Assembly: GCF_003205205.1 (NCBI RefSeq)
Contig: NZ_QJRL01000001.1
Location: 124,001-188,000, forward strand
DNA: 64,000 nt
Direction: 5' to 3'
Source of the DNA: Pseudomonas sp. LB-090624
GTDB taxonomy: Bacteria; Pseudomonadota; Gammaproteobacteria; Pseudomonadales; Pseudomonadaceae
Below are positions 37,360 to 47,132 of this stretch, one piece after another (within the stretch, counting starts at the first letter, position 1; each line of letters starts with the position of its first letter). Under the pieces are notes generated by a model. The model searched no databases, was not told the DNA's origin, and saw only the letters and a program-made list of their open reading frames with translations. The position numbers and the translations under genes are program-made.

Positions 37360-38604
37360 ATGAAACCACTGCTGTACATCACCCCTCTGCGCGCCTTGCT
37401 GTTCGGCCTGACCCTGGCCCTGTTCGAGCTGCTGACCTATCTGGCCAGTGACGCGGTCATGCCGGCCATGCCGGTGGTGGTCGACGACCTGAAGGCGAGC
37501 CCGGAATACATCCCGCACGCCCTCAACCTTTACCTGCTGGGCGGCGTGGTGCTGCAATGGCTGATCGGCCCGCTGGCAGACCGTTACGGGCGGCGCCCGC
37601 TGTTACTGGTCGGCTGCGCAGGCTTCGGCCTGGCCTGCCTGGCTACTTTCTGGGTTCATGACATCGGGTTGTTCAACCTCCTGCGCCTGTTGCAGGGCAT
37701 TGGCCTGGGCTTCGTGGTCACGGTCAGCTACCCGGCCCTCAACGAAGCCTTCAGCGAGGCTGACGCCGTACGCATGATGGCCCTGCTGGCGAACATCGCC
37801 TTGCTATCGCCGCTGTTGGGTCCGCTGGTGGGTACCTTGCTGCTGCAATGGCTGGATTGGCGCTGGCTGTTCGTGGCGTTCACCTTCGGCGCCATGCTGA
37901 CCTGGTTGCTGCTGTACCGGCTGATGCCGGAAACCCTGGGGGTGGAGCGCCGTGATGGGACACGCCTGGCCTTCACGCCAATCCATTTGCTGCCGCTGCT
38001 GGCGGGCTATGGCCAGTTGCTGGCCAACCGCCGTTTCGTTGCCGGCAGCGCTGCCCTGGGCCTGGTCGGCTTGCCGCTGATTGGCTGGATCGGGCTGTCG
38101 CCGGTGCTGCTGATCCACGACGAAGGGCTGAGCACCATGGAATACGCCTTGTGGCAGCTGCCGGTGTTTGGCGGGCTGATCCTCGGTAACCTGATCATCA
38201 ACCGTATCGCGGACCGCTATCCGTTGCCGGCCCTGGTGCGCGGCGCGCTATGGCCATACCTGGCTGGCCTGGGCCTGATGGTGCTGGCGACCTGGTACTG
38301 GTCGAGCGTAACCAGCGTGGTCGTGGGCATGTCGCTGTATGCCCTGGGCTTGGGCGTGGCCAACGCAGTGTTGTACCGCATGACGCTGTTCTCCAGCGAA
38401 CAGAGCAAGGGCCTGGTTTCCGCGATGCTGGGGATGATCACCATTGCCTTGCTGGGGTTGGGCGGTGCGCTGCTGGCAATGATTGGTGCCGGCGCCAGCC
38501 TGCTGCACTTTGCGCTGGCCGCGGGGGTGGCGGGGGCATTGGCGCTGTGGCCGTTGTGGTTCGTGGTGGGCGGCAGGTCGGGGGAGGGGGCTGTGTTCCA
38601 GTAA
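37360..38604 (+). CDS. Multidrug exporter of the MdfA/MdtM type (MFS, DHA1)
   Basis: A 414-residue major facilitator with twelve predicted membrane helices. It resembles E. coli MdfA along its whole length: FELLTYLASDAVMPAMPVV in helix 1 with the acidic residues used for proton-drug antiport (Glu near 25, Asp near 34), VLQWLIGPLADRYGRRPLLL (motif A), LRLLQGIGLGF, and NIALLSPLLGPLVGTLLL (motif C). It probably exports cationic or neutral drugs, or alkali cations. Substrates cannot be read from sequence. It is converging on ampG. Confidence 0.88.
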   Translation: MKPLLYITPLRALLFGLTLALFELLTYLASDAVMPAMPVVVDDLKASPEYIPHALNLYLLGGVVLQWLIGPLADRYGRRPLLLVGCAGFGLACLATFWVHDIGLFNLLRLLQGIGLGFVVTVSYPALNEAFSEADAVRMMALLANIALLSPLLGPLVGTLLLQWLDWRWLFVAFTFGAMLTWLLLYRLMPETLGVERRDGTRLAFTPIHLLPLLAGYGQLLANRRFVAGSAALGLVGLPLIGWIGLSPVLLIHDEGLSTMEYALWQLPVFGGLILGNLIINRIADRYPLPALVRGALWPYLAGLGLMVLATWYWSSVTSVVVGMSLYALGLGVANAVLYRMTLFSSEQSKGLVSAMLGMITIALLGLGGALLAMIGAGASLLHFALAAGVAGALALWPLWFVVGGRSGEGAVFQ

Positions 38605-38630
38605 TGGGTTTACCTGCTCTGGTCCTGTCG

Positions 38631-38671
38631 CGGGCAAGCCAGCGGCCATCTGTGTCGGCTGGCTTGCCTGC
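38631..38671. repeat. REP-like inverted repeat between convergent genes
   Basis: CGGGCAAGCCAGC (38631-38643) and GCTGGCTTGCCTG (38658-38670), one mismatch, followed by CGGTAGGAGC. Probably a Pseudomonas REP variant, possibly a shared bidirectional transcript end. Confidence 0.65.
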
Positions 38672-38701
38672 GGTAGGAGCAGAACAGGTTGTACCGAGCT
38701 G

Positions 38702-40249
38702 TCAGGGGCGCTCGGTCGCCGAGCTTTCCTGAGCCACCGGCTTGCCCCGCCCGGCCTCCTGACGCCACTGCAGGGCAATCAGGATCAGCGTAGGCACGCC
38801 CAGCAGTGCGGTAATCAGGAAGAAGTCGTGGTAACCGAACTTCTCCACCATCACCCCCGAATAGCCCCCAATCAACCGCGGCAACAGCAGCATGATCGAG
38901 CTGAGCAACGCGTACTGGGTTGCCGAGAACTTCAGGTTGGTCAGGCTCGACAGGTAGGCGACGAAGGCCGAAGTGGCCATACCCGAGCTGAAGTTGTCCA
39001 GCGAGATGGTCACCACCAGCATTTCCAGGTTCGGGCCCATGTCGGCCAGCATCAGGAACAGAATGTTGGTGCCCGCCGATGCAACGCCGCCGATGAACAG
39101 GATCGGCATGATGCCGAAGCGTACGATCAGCAGGCCGCCGATCCCGGCACCGACCAGGGTCATGATCAGGCCGAAGATTTTGCTGACGCTGGCGATCTGG
39201 TCTTTGGTGAAGCCCATGTCGATGTAGAACACGTTGGCCATCACGCCCATCACCGTGTCAGACATGCGATAGGTGGCGATCAGGCCCAGCAGCAGCAGGG
39301 CCTGCCAGCGGTACCTGGCGATGAAGTCGTTGACCGGTGTCAGCACCGGCGCCAGGCCACGGCGACCAAGGCTCGACAGGCACGCCCAGGTCAGCAGCAC
39401 ATAGAGAATCAGGCGCAGGAAGGCGCGGTCTTCCAGCAGCAGGTCGAGCGGCGTGGCATCACCGGAGATGACTGTGGACCAGCCGGTATTGAACATCTGG
39501 GTGAAGCTGGCGGGTACCGACACCAGCAAGATGATCAGCACGAAAACCGAGGCCATCTGGTGCACCAGCCCGTAACGCGCTGCCGAGAGCTGGGTACGCA
39601 TGGGCACTGGCGGTTCGCGCATGACCAGGGTGGTGAACAGCGCGGGCAGCATCATTACCCCGAACATCACGTAGGTGCCGGCCCAGGCCTTGTGCAGGTA
39701 GCTGAAACCGGTGGAGCCGAACCACTCGGCGAAGAACAGGGCGCCAGCCGTGGCGAGCAGGGCGGCTACCCGGTAGCCGGCCATGTAGCTGGCTGCCAGC
39801 GCGGCCTGGCGTTGGTCGTCGGCGATTTCCAGGCGGTAGGCATCGACGGCGATATCCTGCGTGGCCGAGGCGAAGGCCACCAGCACCGCCATCGCGATCA
39901 GCCACGACAGGTGTTGTTGCGGATCGCAAAGGCTCATGCCGACCAGGCCGATGACCACCAGCGCCTGTGACAACAGCAGCCACGAACGCCGACGCCCCAG
40001 GCCGCCCAGCAGCGGCAGGCGCCATTGGTCGAGCAGCGGCGACCACACCCACTTGAAGGCGTAGGCCAGGCCGATCAGGCTGGCATATCCAATGGTCTCG
40101 CGGGCGACGCCGGCTTCGCGCAGCCACACCGACAGGGTTGAAAACACCAGCATGTAGGGCAGGCCGGCGGCAAAGCCGAGCAGCAAAAGTACCAGGGTTG
40201 ACGGGCTGGCATAGGCTTCAAGCGCAGCGCGCCAGGTTTTACGGGGCAT
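38702..40249 (-). CDS. ampG: Muropeptide permease AmpG
   Basis: A 515-residue MFS permease that imports GlcNAc-anhydroMurNAc peptides for cell-wall recycling, which also feeds the signal for AmpC beta-lactamase induction where present. Typical start: TLVLLLLGFAAGLPYMLVFSTLSVWLREAGV, then IGLAYAFKWVWSPLLD and ASATQDIAVDAYRLEI, the AmpG signature around residue 120. About 12-14 membrane helices. It faces away from the ATL gene; both are minus-strand but separated by 43 bases. Confidence 0.94.
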   Translation of the reverse strand: MPRKTWRAALEAYASPSTLVLLLLGFAAGLPYMLVFSTLSVWLREAGVARETIGYASLIGLAYAFKWVWSPLLDQWRLPLLGGLGRRRSWLLLSQALVVIGLVGMSLCDPQQHLSWLIAMAVLVAFASATQDIAVDAYRLEIADDQRQAALAASYMAGYRVAALLATAGALFFAEWFGSTGFSYLHKAWAGTYVMFGVMMLPALFTTLVMREPPVPMRTQLSAARYGLVHQMASVFVLIILLVSVPASFTQMFNTGWSTVISGDATPLDLLLEDRAFLRLILYVLLTWACLSSLGRRGLAPVLTPVNDFIARYRWQALLLLGLIATYRMSDTVMGVMANVFYIDMGFTKDQIASVSKIFGLIMTLVGAGIGGLLIVRFGIMPILFIGGVASAGTNILFLMLADMGPNLEMLVVTISLDNFSSGMATSAFVAYLSSLTNLKFSATQYALLSSIMLLLPRLIGGYSGVMVEKFGYHDFFLITALLGVPTLILIALQWRQEAGRGKPVAQESSATERP

Positions 40250-40292
40250 GGGCCAACATCTGCCTCAAGTTTTCGAAAACAAAGCGCGCACT

Positions 40293-40649
40293 CTAACCGC
40301 TGTGCTCCATTGGGCGCCAGCCATGGCGCGTCATATCCACACGATTGTTGGTTACATTCACACCTTCCGCGCGTAGACGCGCCCGTTGTTCATCCCCCGA
40401 CGGGGTCCCCAGTGCCAGGCTCAGCCGGCCACCTGCGCCGAGCACCCGGTGCCAGGGCAGGCGGGGATCGGTTGGCAACTGCCCTAGGGTGCGCCCGACC
40501 CACCGCGCCGCGCGCCCAAGCCCTGCCAGCTCGGCCAGCTGGCCATAACTCACCACTTTGCCGCTCGGCACCTGGCCAAGCACCGAATATAGCGCCGTTC
40601 GTCGGCCTTCGGCGCAATCATGGGCGTGCTCATATCCACCAGGCATCAC
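40293..40649 (-). CDS. Alkyltransferase-like protein (ATL), DNA-damage recognition
   Basis: A 118-residue protein of the MGMT DNA-binding fold: YSVLGQVPSGKVVSYGQLAELAG with the helix-turn-helix and Arg finger region, then PWHRV (65-69), in which the active Cys of the methyltransferase PCHRV motif is Trp66. ATL proteins cannot remove alkyl groups; they bind O6-alkylguanine and direct nucleotide excision repair. Start uncertain between the first two Met codons. It lies upstream of ampG on the same strand. Confidence 0.9.
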   Translation of the reverse strand: MMPGGYEHAHDCAEGRRTALYSVLGQVPSGKVVSYGQLAELAGLGRAARWVGRTLGQLPTDPRLPWHRVLGAGGRLSLALGTPSGDEQRARLRAEGVNVTNNRVDMTRHGWRPMEHSG

Positions 40650-40673
40650 GCCCCCCTAGGGCTGCAGATGAAA

Positions 40674-40711
40674 CCGGACCGATGGTCCGGGAAATGAGAG
40701 TTGAACTCAAC
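40674..40711. promoter_or_regulatory. Clustered short palindromes between ATL and the DUF481 gene
   Basis: CCGGACC-GAT-GGTCCGG (40674-40690) is a perfect 7-bp inverted repeat, and GTTGA-AC-TCAAC (40700-40711) another. They sit in the divergent 150-bp gap about 90-125 bases before the DUF481 gene and may be operators or leader hairpins. Confidence 0.35.
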
Positions 40712-40731
40712 GGCATGCACCCGGTCTGTCC

Positions 40732-40759
40732 TTGCTCTGGTCGTCGGTATCTGGATAAT
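40732..40759 (+). promoter_or_regulatory. Possible promoter of the DUF481 gene
   Basis: TTGCTC (40732-40737), 16-bp spacer, GATAAT (40754-40759), 40 bases before the ATG. Moderate match to the sigma70 consensus. Confidence 0.4.
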
Positions 40760-40798
40760 GCCCGGCTTTTTTCGTTGAATCGAACCTGTAGTCCGCTT

Positions 40799-41809
40799 AT
40801 GAATACTAGATCCTTGTTGTGCCTGCTTGCAGCTTCCCTGTGTGCGTCCCCGGTGTTCGCCGACACCGTGTGGATGAAGAATGGCGACCGGCTCAGTGGC
40901 AAGATCAAAGTCTTCGATGGCGGCAAGCTGCTGCTCGAGACCCCTTACGGCGGCGCCATCGCCCTGGACTGGAAGGAAGTCCAGACCCTGGAGAGCGACC
41001 AGGAGATGCTGGTCAAGCAGGATGCCTACAACGGTGAGAGGGCCAAGTCGCTGAAGGCGGCCGAGCCTGGCAAGGTGACCCTGGCCAATGGCGAAGCGCC
41101 GAAAACCGTCGAGCTCGCCAGCATCGAGCAGATCATGAAGCCCAAGCCGCTGGTCGAGGACTTCGTGTGGAAAGGCAATGTCGATGTGGCGCTGGACTAC
41201 AAGCGTGCCGAGAATGACACCGACGACTATGACATCGGCTTCAAGACCACGGCCCGTCATGGCCGCTGGCGGCACAATGCCGAAGGCGAATACAACCGCG
41301 AGACCAAGGACGACGTCACTACCACCGACAACTGGAGTGCCGAGTATGCCTTGGACCGCTTTCTCACCGAGAAGTGGTTCTGGCAGGGGCGTGCTGAATA
41401 CAAGCGCGACCGCATCGAAGACCTGGCCCGCCAGCGTACTGTGGGTACCGGCCCGGGGTACCAGTTCTGGGACGACGAGCTAGGCGCGTTCTCGTTGGGT
41501 TCGCTGATCAACCGCACCGATTTCGAGTACCAGGACGGCAGCAAGGACAATTTCTACTCCGCTGCGGTGAAGTGGGACTACACCCGCTACCTGATCGGCA
41601 AGAACGTGCAGCTGTTCACCAACGGCGAGTTCGCCAAGCCCTTGGGTGGTGCGGCTGACTACTCGCTGGATGCTGAGGTCGGCCTGCGCTACAAGGTCAC
41701 CGAATGGGCCTCGCTCAACCTCAAGGCGGAGAAGGACATCATCACCGGGACGCGTGAGAGTGACCTGGACAAGACGCGCTATACCGCCGGGTTCGGCGTT
41801 ACCTGGTAA
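40799..41809 (+). CDS. DUF481 outer-membrane protein, YdiY-like
   Basis: A 336-residue exported protein. Signal peptide about residues 1-22 (LCLLAASLCASPVFA-DT). Residues 23-105 form an SH3-like or LSm-like beta region (TVWMKNGDRLSGKIKVFDGGKLLLETPYGGAIALDW). Residues about 125-336 are an eight- to twelve-stranded DUF481 beta barrel with alternating aromatics, ending in VTW as outer-membrane barrels end in an aromatic residue. Function unknown; the E. coli relative YdiY is acid-induced. Confidence 0.87.
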   Translation: MNTRSLLCLLAASLCASPVFADTVWMKNGDRLSGKIKVFDGGKLLLETPYGGAIALDWKEVQTLESDQEMLVKQDAYNGERAKSLKAAEPGKVTLANGEAPKTVELASIEQIMKPKPLVEDFVWKGNVDVALDYKRAENDTDDYDIGFKTTARHGRWRHNAEGEYNRETKDDVTTTDNWSAEYALDRFLTEKWFWQGRAEYKRDRIEDLARQRTVGTGPGYQFWDDELGAFSLGSLINRTDFEYQDGSKDNFYSAAVKWDYTRYLIGKNVQLFTNGEFAKPLGGAADYSLDAEVGLRYKVTEWASLNLKAEKDIITGTRESDLDKTRYTAGFGVTW

Positions 41810-41870
41810 GCCGCCGGGGGCGTTTTGCCCCCCCCTGTCGCGACACCATGGCAGGGATCACGCCGGTCAA

Positions 41871-41917
41871 TGTGGGAGCGCCCTTGTGTCGCAATGGGCT
41901 GTGTAACAGCCCCATTG
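41871..41917. repeat. REP-like element with hairpin
   Basis: TGTGGGAGCGCCCTTGTGTCGCAAT is a degenerate copy of the REP core seen at 29603 and 30986, followed by an imperfect CAATGGGCTGT/ACAGCCCCATTG hairpin (41892-41917). Confidence 0.65.
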
Positions 41918-41922
41918 GCACT

Positions 41923-41941
41923 GGAACTAATAATGCTTATC
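41923..41941 (+). promoter_or_regulatory. Weak Fur-box-like sequence before the HugZ-like gene
   Basis: The 19 bases match the classical Fur consensus at 13 positions by hand alignment, including AATGCTTATC at the 3' end. It lies 36 bases before the GTG start. Suggestive only. Confidence 0.3.
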
Positions 41942-41976
41942 TTGTCTTGATTCAGTCCGCCAGGAGCCGTCCCCAA

Positions 41977-42708
41977 GTGAGTACCACCGCCATCCGCCCC
42001 GCCCGGGAACTGCTGCTCAAGGAATACCGTGGCGTGCTCTCGACCCATTCCAAGTCGATGCCCGGTTTCCCGTTCGGTTCGGTCGTGCCGTACTGCCTGG
42101 ACGCCCAGGGCAACCCGCTGATCCTCATCAGCCGCATCGCCCAGCATACCCACAACCTGCAGAAAGACCCCAAGTGCTCGCTGCTGGTGGGGGAGCGGGA
42201 GGCAGAGGATGTGCAGGCGGTGGGCCGCCTGACCGTGATGGCCGAGGCGCACAAGTTGGTCGACGATGCGGCCATCGAGGCCGCCGCCGAGCGCTACTAC
42301 CGCTACTTCCCCGACGCGGCCAACTACCATAAGGCCCACGACTTCGACTTTTGGGTGCTGCAGCCGGTGCGTCACCGCTACATTGGCGGTTTCGGCGCAA
42401 TTCACTGGCTGGACCAGGTAACCCTGGCCAACCCGTTCGCCGGCAAGGCCGAGGCGAGCATGGTCGAACACATGAACAGCGACCACGCTAACGCAATCGC
42501 CCACTACGTGGCGCTGACCGACCTGCCACGCCATGTGCAGGCGCAGATGGTCGGAGTGGACAGCGAAGGCATGCACCTGCGTATTGGCCAGGCGGTGCAC
42601 TGGTTGCCTTTCCCCAGTATTTGCAATACCCCGACACAAGTCCGCGAAGCCCTGGTATTGCTGGCGCGCGCTGACCAGTGGCCGACTGCGGCACAGGTCG
42701 AGGGTTGA
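41977..42708 (+). CDS. HugZ-like haem/flavin split-barrel protein
   Basis: A 243-residue protein with an N-terminal pyridoxamine-phosphate-oxidase-like split barrel (LSTHSKSMPGFPFGSVVPYCLD, LISRIAQHTHNLQKDPKCSLLV) and a C-terminal DUF2470 domain (MVEHMNSDHANAIAHYVAL). This two-domain build is that of HugZ-type haem-degrading enzymes and of related plant plastid proteins. The GTG start follows CAGGAG by 10 bases; the frame is open further upstream through the REP, which I exclude. Enzymatic activity unproven. Confidence 0.85.
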   Translation: MSTTAIRPARELLLKEYRGVLSTHSKSMPGFPFGSVVPYCLDAQGNPLILISRIAQHTHNLQKDPKCSLLVGEREAEDVQAVGRLTVMAEAHKLVDDAAIEAAAERYYRYFPDAANYHKAHDFDFWVLQPVRHRYIGGFGAIHWLDQVTLANPFAGKAEASMVEHMNSDHANAIAHYVALTDLPRHVQAQMVGVDSEGMHLRIGQAVHWLPFPSICNTPTQVREALVLLARADQWPTAAQVEG

Positions 42709-42775
42709 AAAAACGAGCATCTGCATCCATCTGTAGGTCTCACAGGAAGGGTGTCTTCCAACGAGGATTGCTTTG

Positions 42776-43237
42776 ATGCGTGCTTTTCTACTGTTGTTTC
42801 TGCTGTTTCCCGTGCTGGAGCTGTTCGTCTTCGTGAAGGTCAGTGCCGCGATCGGGTTCTTCCCGGCGCTGCTGCTGATCATCGCCGGCTCCGCCCTGGG
42901 CGTGCTGGTGATGCGGGTGGCCGGTCTGGCCACCGCATTGCGTGCCCGTGAGAGCCTGCAGCGCGGTGAACTGCCCGCCGAGGACATGTTCCAGGGCATG
43001 ATGCTGGCGGTCGGTGGTGGCCTGTTGTTGCTGCCAGGCTTCATCAGCGACGTGCTCGGCCTGCTGTGCCTGCTGCCGTTCACCCGTCACCTGGCTGCGC
43101 GCAAGATGCGCGAGCGCGCCGAGGCCCAGGCCATGCGCCAGCGTGCGTTCCAGGACGACCCGTTCCAGGCGCAGCCCCGTGAGGGCGGCCATCGGCCGAA
43201 CGTGATCGAAGGCGAGTACGAGCGCCGCGATAAGTGA
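42776..43237 (+). CDS. fxsA: FxsA family membrane protein
   Basis: A 153-residue cytoplasmic-membrane protein: [42 protein letters not shown] gives helices at about 2-20 and 25-45, then a third at about 78-100, followed by a polar charged tail. In E. coli FxsA relieves F exclusion of phage T7. It lies immediately upstream of groES, as it often does. ATG 42776 has ACGAGGA upstream; TTG 42773 is in frame but less likely. Confidence 0.9.
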   Translation: MRAFLLLFLLFPVLELFVFVKVSAAIGFFPALLLIIAGSALGVLVMRVAGLATALRARESLQRGELPAEDMFQGMMLAVGGGLLLLPGFISDVLGLLCLLPFTRHLAARKMRERAEAQAMRQRAFQDDPFQAQPREGGHRPNVIEGEYERRDK

Positions 43238-43242
43238 AACGC

Positions 43243-43274
43243 ACCGGGGCCGCATAAGCGGCCCCGGTCTTTTT
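43243..43274 (+). terminator. Intrinsic terminator after fxsA
   Basis: ACCGGGGCCGC-ATAA-GCGGCCCCGGT followed by CTTTTTC, separating fxsA from the groE operon. Confidence 0.93.
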
Positions 43275-43304
43275 CGGCCTGATGAAAAATTTTGTGTACC
43301 TAGC

Positions 43305-43332
43305 CTTGTAATTGAATATGGCGGCCTCATGT
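43305..43332 (+). promoter_or_regulatory. Candidate heat-shock (sigma32) promoter of groESL
   Basis: CTTGTAA (43305-43311), 13-bp gap, CCTCATGT (43325-43332). It differs from the RpoH consensus CTTGAAA/CCCCATNT at few positions and lies 150 bases before groES. No CIRCE repeat is visible, so control is likely through RpoH rather than HrcA. Confidence 0.55.
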
Positions 43333-43481
43333 ATGTGGTCACCGCAAGGTTTCTGGCGGCAACGCCAGACATTACACAAGTGGTTCGCCCATCGCGGGCC
43401 ACTTCCCGGCAACGCCGGACAGCATCAACCCGCCGGTGTCGATACCGGCCGATGAAAACCACAATTTGGGAGAGATCGACA

Positions 43482-43775
43482 ATGAAGCTTCGTCCTCTGC
43501 ATGACCGCGTAGTCATCCGTCGCAGCGAAGAAGAATCGAAAACCGCTGGCGGTATCGTCCTGCCGGGTTCGGCCGCTGAAAAACCAAACCGCGGCGAAGT
43601 TGTAGCCGTCGGCACCGGTCGCATCCTGGACAACGGCGAAGTTCGCGCGCTGGCCGTGAAAGTGGGTGACAAAGTGGTCTTCGGCCCTTACTCGGGCAGC
43701 AACACCGTGAAAGTCGATGGCGAAGACCTGCTGGTCATGGCCGAGAACGAAATCCTCGCCGTTGTCGAAGGCTGA
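43482..43775 (+). CDS. groES: Co-chaperonin GroES
   Basis: A 97-residue GroES, the heptameric lid of GroEL. Start [18 protein letters not shown], the mobile loop [23 protein letters not shown] and the C-terminal [16 protein letters not shown] are typical. GGGAGAG lies 7 bases before ATG 43482; the frame is open upstream but lacks similarity. It is followed after 48 bases by groEL. Confidence 0.97.
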   Translation: MKLRPLHDRVVIRRSEEESKTAGGIVLPGSAAEKPNRGEVVAVGTGRILDNGEVRALAVKVGDKVVFGPYSGSNTVKVDGEDLLVMAENEILAVVEG

Positions 43776-43817
43776 TTTCCCCGACTTCCCGTTACTCCAA
43801 AGAAATTCAAGGATTAA

Positions 43818-45464
<1,647 letters not shown>

Positions 45465-45490
45465 GCCAGCCTTACCCCCTGCACCATCAG

Positions 45491-45522
45491 AAAGCCCCGG
45501 TTCTCACGAACCGGGGCTTTTT
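45491..45522 (+). terminator. Intrinsic terminator of groESL
   Basis: AAAGCCCCGGTTC-TCAC-GAACCGGGGCTTT with TTC following; the A-rich left flank means it may also act on the convergent PAP2 gene. Confidence 0.93.
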
Positions 45523-45536
45523 CGTTTACCCGAGCA

Positions 45537-46265
45537 TCAGGCTACGCTGCGCTCGGTGACTGGCACCTCAGCCATTCCGTGGCGATACAGAACCAGGTAA
45601 TACGACCCCAACCCGATCAACCAGCAGAACACGGCCGTCCACACGTTGTGCGACAAGAAGTGCGCCCCTTGCATCATCCGCCCCACACCCAGCACTGATC
45701 CGGCTACAAACGCCACTACGAACGCTGCGCGCGCAAGCCGTGGCTTGCGATCACGCAGCATGAAGAACAACCCGAACAGGCAGAACCCGGTCGCCGCATG
45801 GCCACCCGGCCAGCACAACCCTGGCTTGTCGGTTGGCGGCCGCGGTTCCAGCAGCTTGCTGTAGGTTTCGGTACCGCCAAACTGGGTCAGGCTCCAGGGG
45901 CACTGCACCTGGGTCACCTTTTTCAGCGGCGTCACGAATGCCGTCGACAGGCCCAGGGCCAGCACCAGGCAGCCCAGCTCGCGGCGCCAGCCGAACAAGC
46001 GCCGCCAGAAAAAGCTCGCGGCAAAGGTCAGCAGCGACAAAATACCCAGCAGGATCACCCCCTGCTTCACCCGGTCATGCAGGATGTTCTCCAGCAGGTA
46101 GCTGTGGCGTCCAATGAACTGCCCGGCGGCGGGGTCGAAGAACAGGTTGGCGACGTCCATGTCGACCGAGGTCAGTTCCAGCAGGATCAAGGCCAGCGCG
46201 GTCGCCAGGGGAACTCCCAGGTACAGCCAGTAATTGATCGGACGTGGGCGGGTGCGTTGCTGCAT
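45537..46265 (-). CDS. PAP2-family membrane phosphatase, probable ColR target
   Basis: A 242-residue inner-membrane protein with about six helices and the type 2 phosphatidic acid phosphatase motifs: KKVTQVQCPW (motif 1), PGGHAATGFCLFG (motif 2, PSGH-like with Gly for Ser) and RMMQGAHFLSHNVWT (motif 3 His). Such enzymes dephosphorylate lipid A, undecaprenyl pyrophosphate or phospholipids. The gene is divergent from colR, and a strong ColR-like box lies 70 bases before its ATG, which fits a role in envelope remodelling under ColRS control. Confidence 0.87.
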   Translation of the reverse strand: MQQRTRPRPINYWLYLGVPLATALALILLELTSVDMDVANLFFDPAAGQFIGRHSYLLENILHDRVKQGVILLGILSLLTFAASFFWRRLFGWRRELGCLVLALGLSTAFVTPLKKVTQVQCPWSLTQFGGTETYSKLLEPRPPTDKPGLCWPGGHAATGFCLFGLFFMLRDRKPRLARAAFVVAFVAGSVLGVGRMMQGAHFLSHNVWTAVFCWLIGLGSYYLVLYRHGMAEVPVTERSVA

Positions 46266-46334
46266 GGCGGCTCCAGGGCGCGGAAAAGATCGGGCATTGT
46301 CGGCCGCCCGCTATCCTGTGTCCGTGAAGGATCA

Positions 46335-46350
46335 GTGAAAAAACCGTCAA
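46335..46350 (-). promoter_or_regulatory. ColR-binding-site-like box before the PAP2 gene
   Basis: On the minus strand it reads TTGACGGTTTTTTCAC, fitting the ColR consensus as I recall it, (T/C)(T/C)NA(C/G)NN(T/C)TTTTTCAC, at every defined position. It ends 70 bases before the PAP2 start codon. Confidence 0.65.
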
Positions 46351-46448
46351 GTGCGGTGAATTTTCCGCAGGGCTGGCACCGTGCAGGCATAGGCCTTAAG
46401 CTGCGCCTGCCGCGCACCACAGCGAGAAGCGCCGCACAGGAGAAACCG

Positions 46449-47132
46449 ATGCGCATTCTTTTGGTTGAAGACAACCGCGATATCCTGGCCAACCTGGCCG
46501 ATTACCTGGGCATGAAGGGTTACACCGTCGACTGCGCCCAGGATGGTCTGTCCGGCCTGCACCTGGCCGCCACCGAGCACTACGACCTGATCGTGCTCGA
46601 CATCATGCTGCCCGGCATCGATGGCTACACCCTGTGCAAGCGCCTGCGCGAAGACGCCCGCCGTGACACGCCGGTGATCATGCTCACCGCCCGTGACCAG
46701 CTGGACGACCGGCTACAGGGCTTCCGCTCCGGTGCCGACGACTACCTGCTCAAGCCGTTCGCCCTGTCCGAACTGGCCGCACGCATCGAAGCGGTGCTGC
46801 GCCGTGCCCAGGGCGGTGGGCGCCGTACGTTGCAGGTAGCCGACCTCAGCTACGACCTTGACACCCTTGAGGTGACGCGTCAGGGCCGCTTGCTCAAACT
46901 CAACCCGGTCGGCCTGAAGCTGCTGGCGGTGCTGATGCAGAAAAGCCCGCACGTATTGCGCCGCGAGGTGCTGGAAGAGGCCCTGTGGGGCGATGACTGC
47001 CCCGACAGCGACAGCCTGCGCAGCCACGTGCACCAGCTGCGCCAGGTGATCGACAAGCCATTTGAAAAACCGCTGCTGCATACCGTCCATGGCGTCGGCT
47101 ATCGCCTCGCCGAGGGCCGCGATGGAGTTTAA
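46449..47132 (+). CDS. colR: Response regulator ColR (OmpR family)
   Basis: A 227-residue regulator. Receiver domain (1-120) with the acidic pocket VEDNRD and phospho-acceptor Asp51 in LIVLDIMLPGIDG, switch Thr/Lys in MLTAR and LLKPF; OmpR/PhoB winged-helix domain (about 130-225, LRSHVHQLRQVIDKP, HTVHGVGYRL). Identified as ColR because the adjoining kinase has all the ColS metal-sensing residues and the downstream methyltransferase-WapQ genes are the known ColR-linked operon. Overlaps colS by 11 bases. Confidence 0.9.
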   Translation: MRILLVEDNRDILANLADYLGMKGYTVDCAQDGLSGLHLAATEHYDLIVLDIMLPGIDGYTLCKRLREDARRDTPVIMLTARDQLDDRLQGFRSGADDYLLKPFALSELAARIEAVLRRAQGGGRRTLQVADLSYDLDTLEVTRQGRLLKLNPVGLKLLAVLMQKSPHVLRREVLEEALWGDDCPDSDSLRSHVHQLRQVIDKPFEKPLLHTVHGVGYRLAEGRDGV

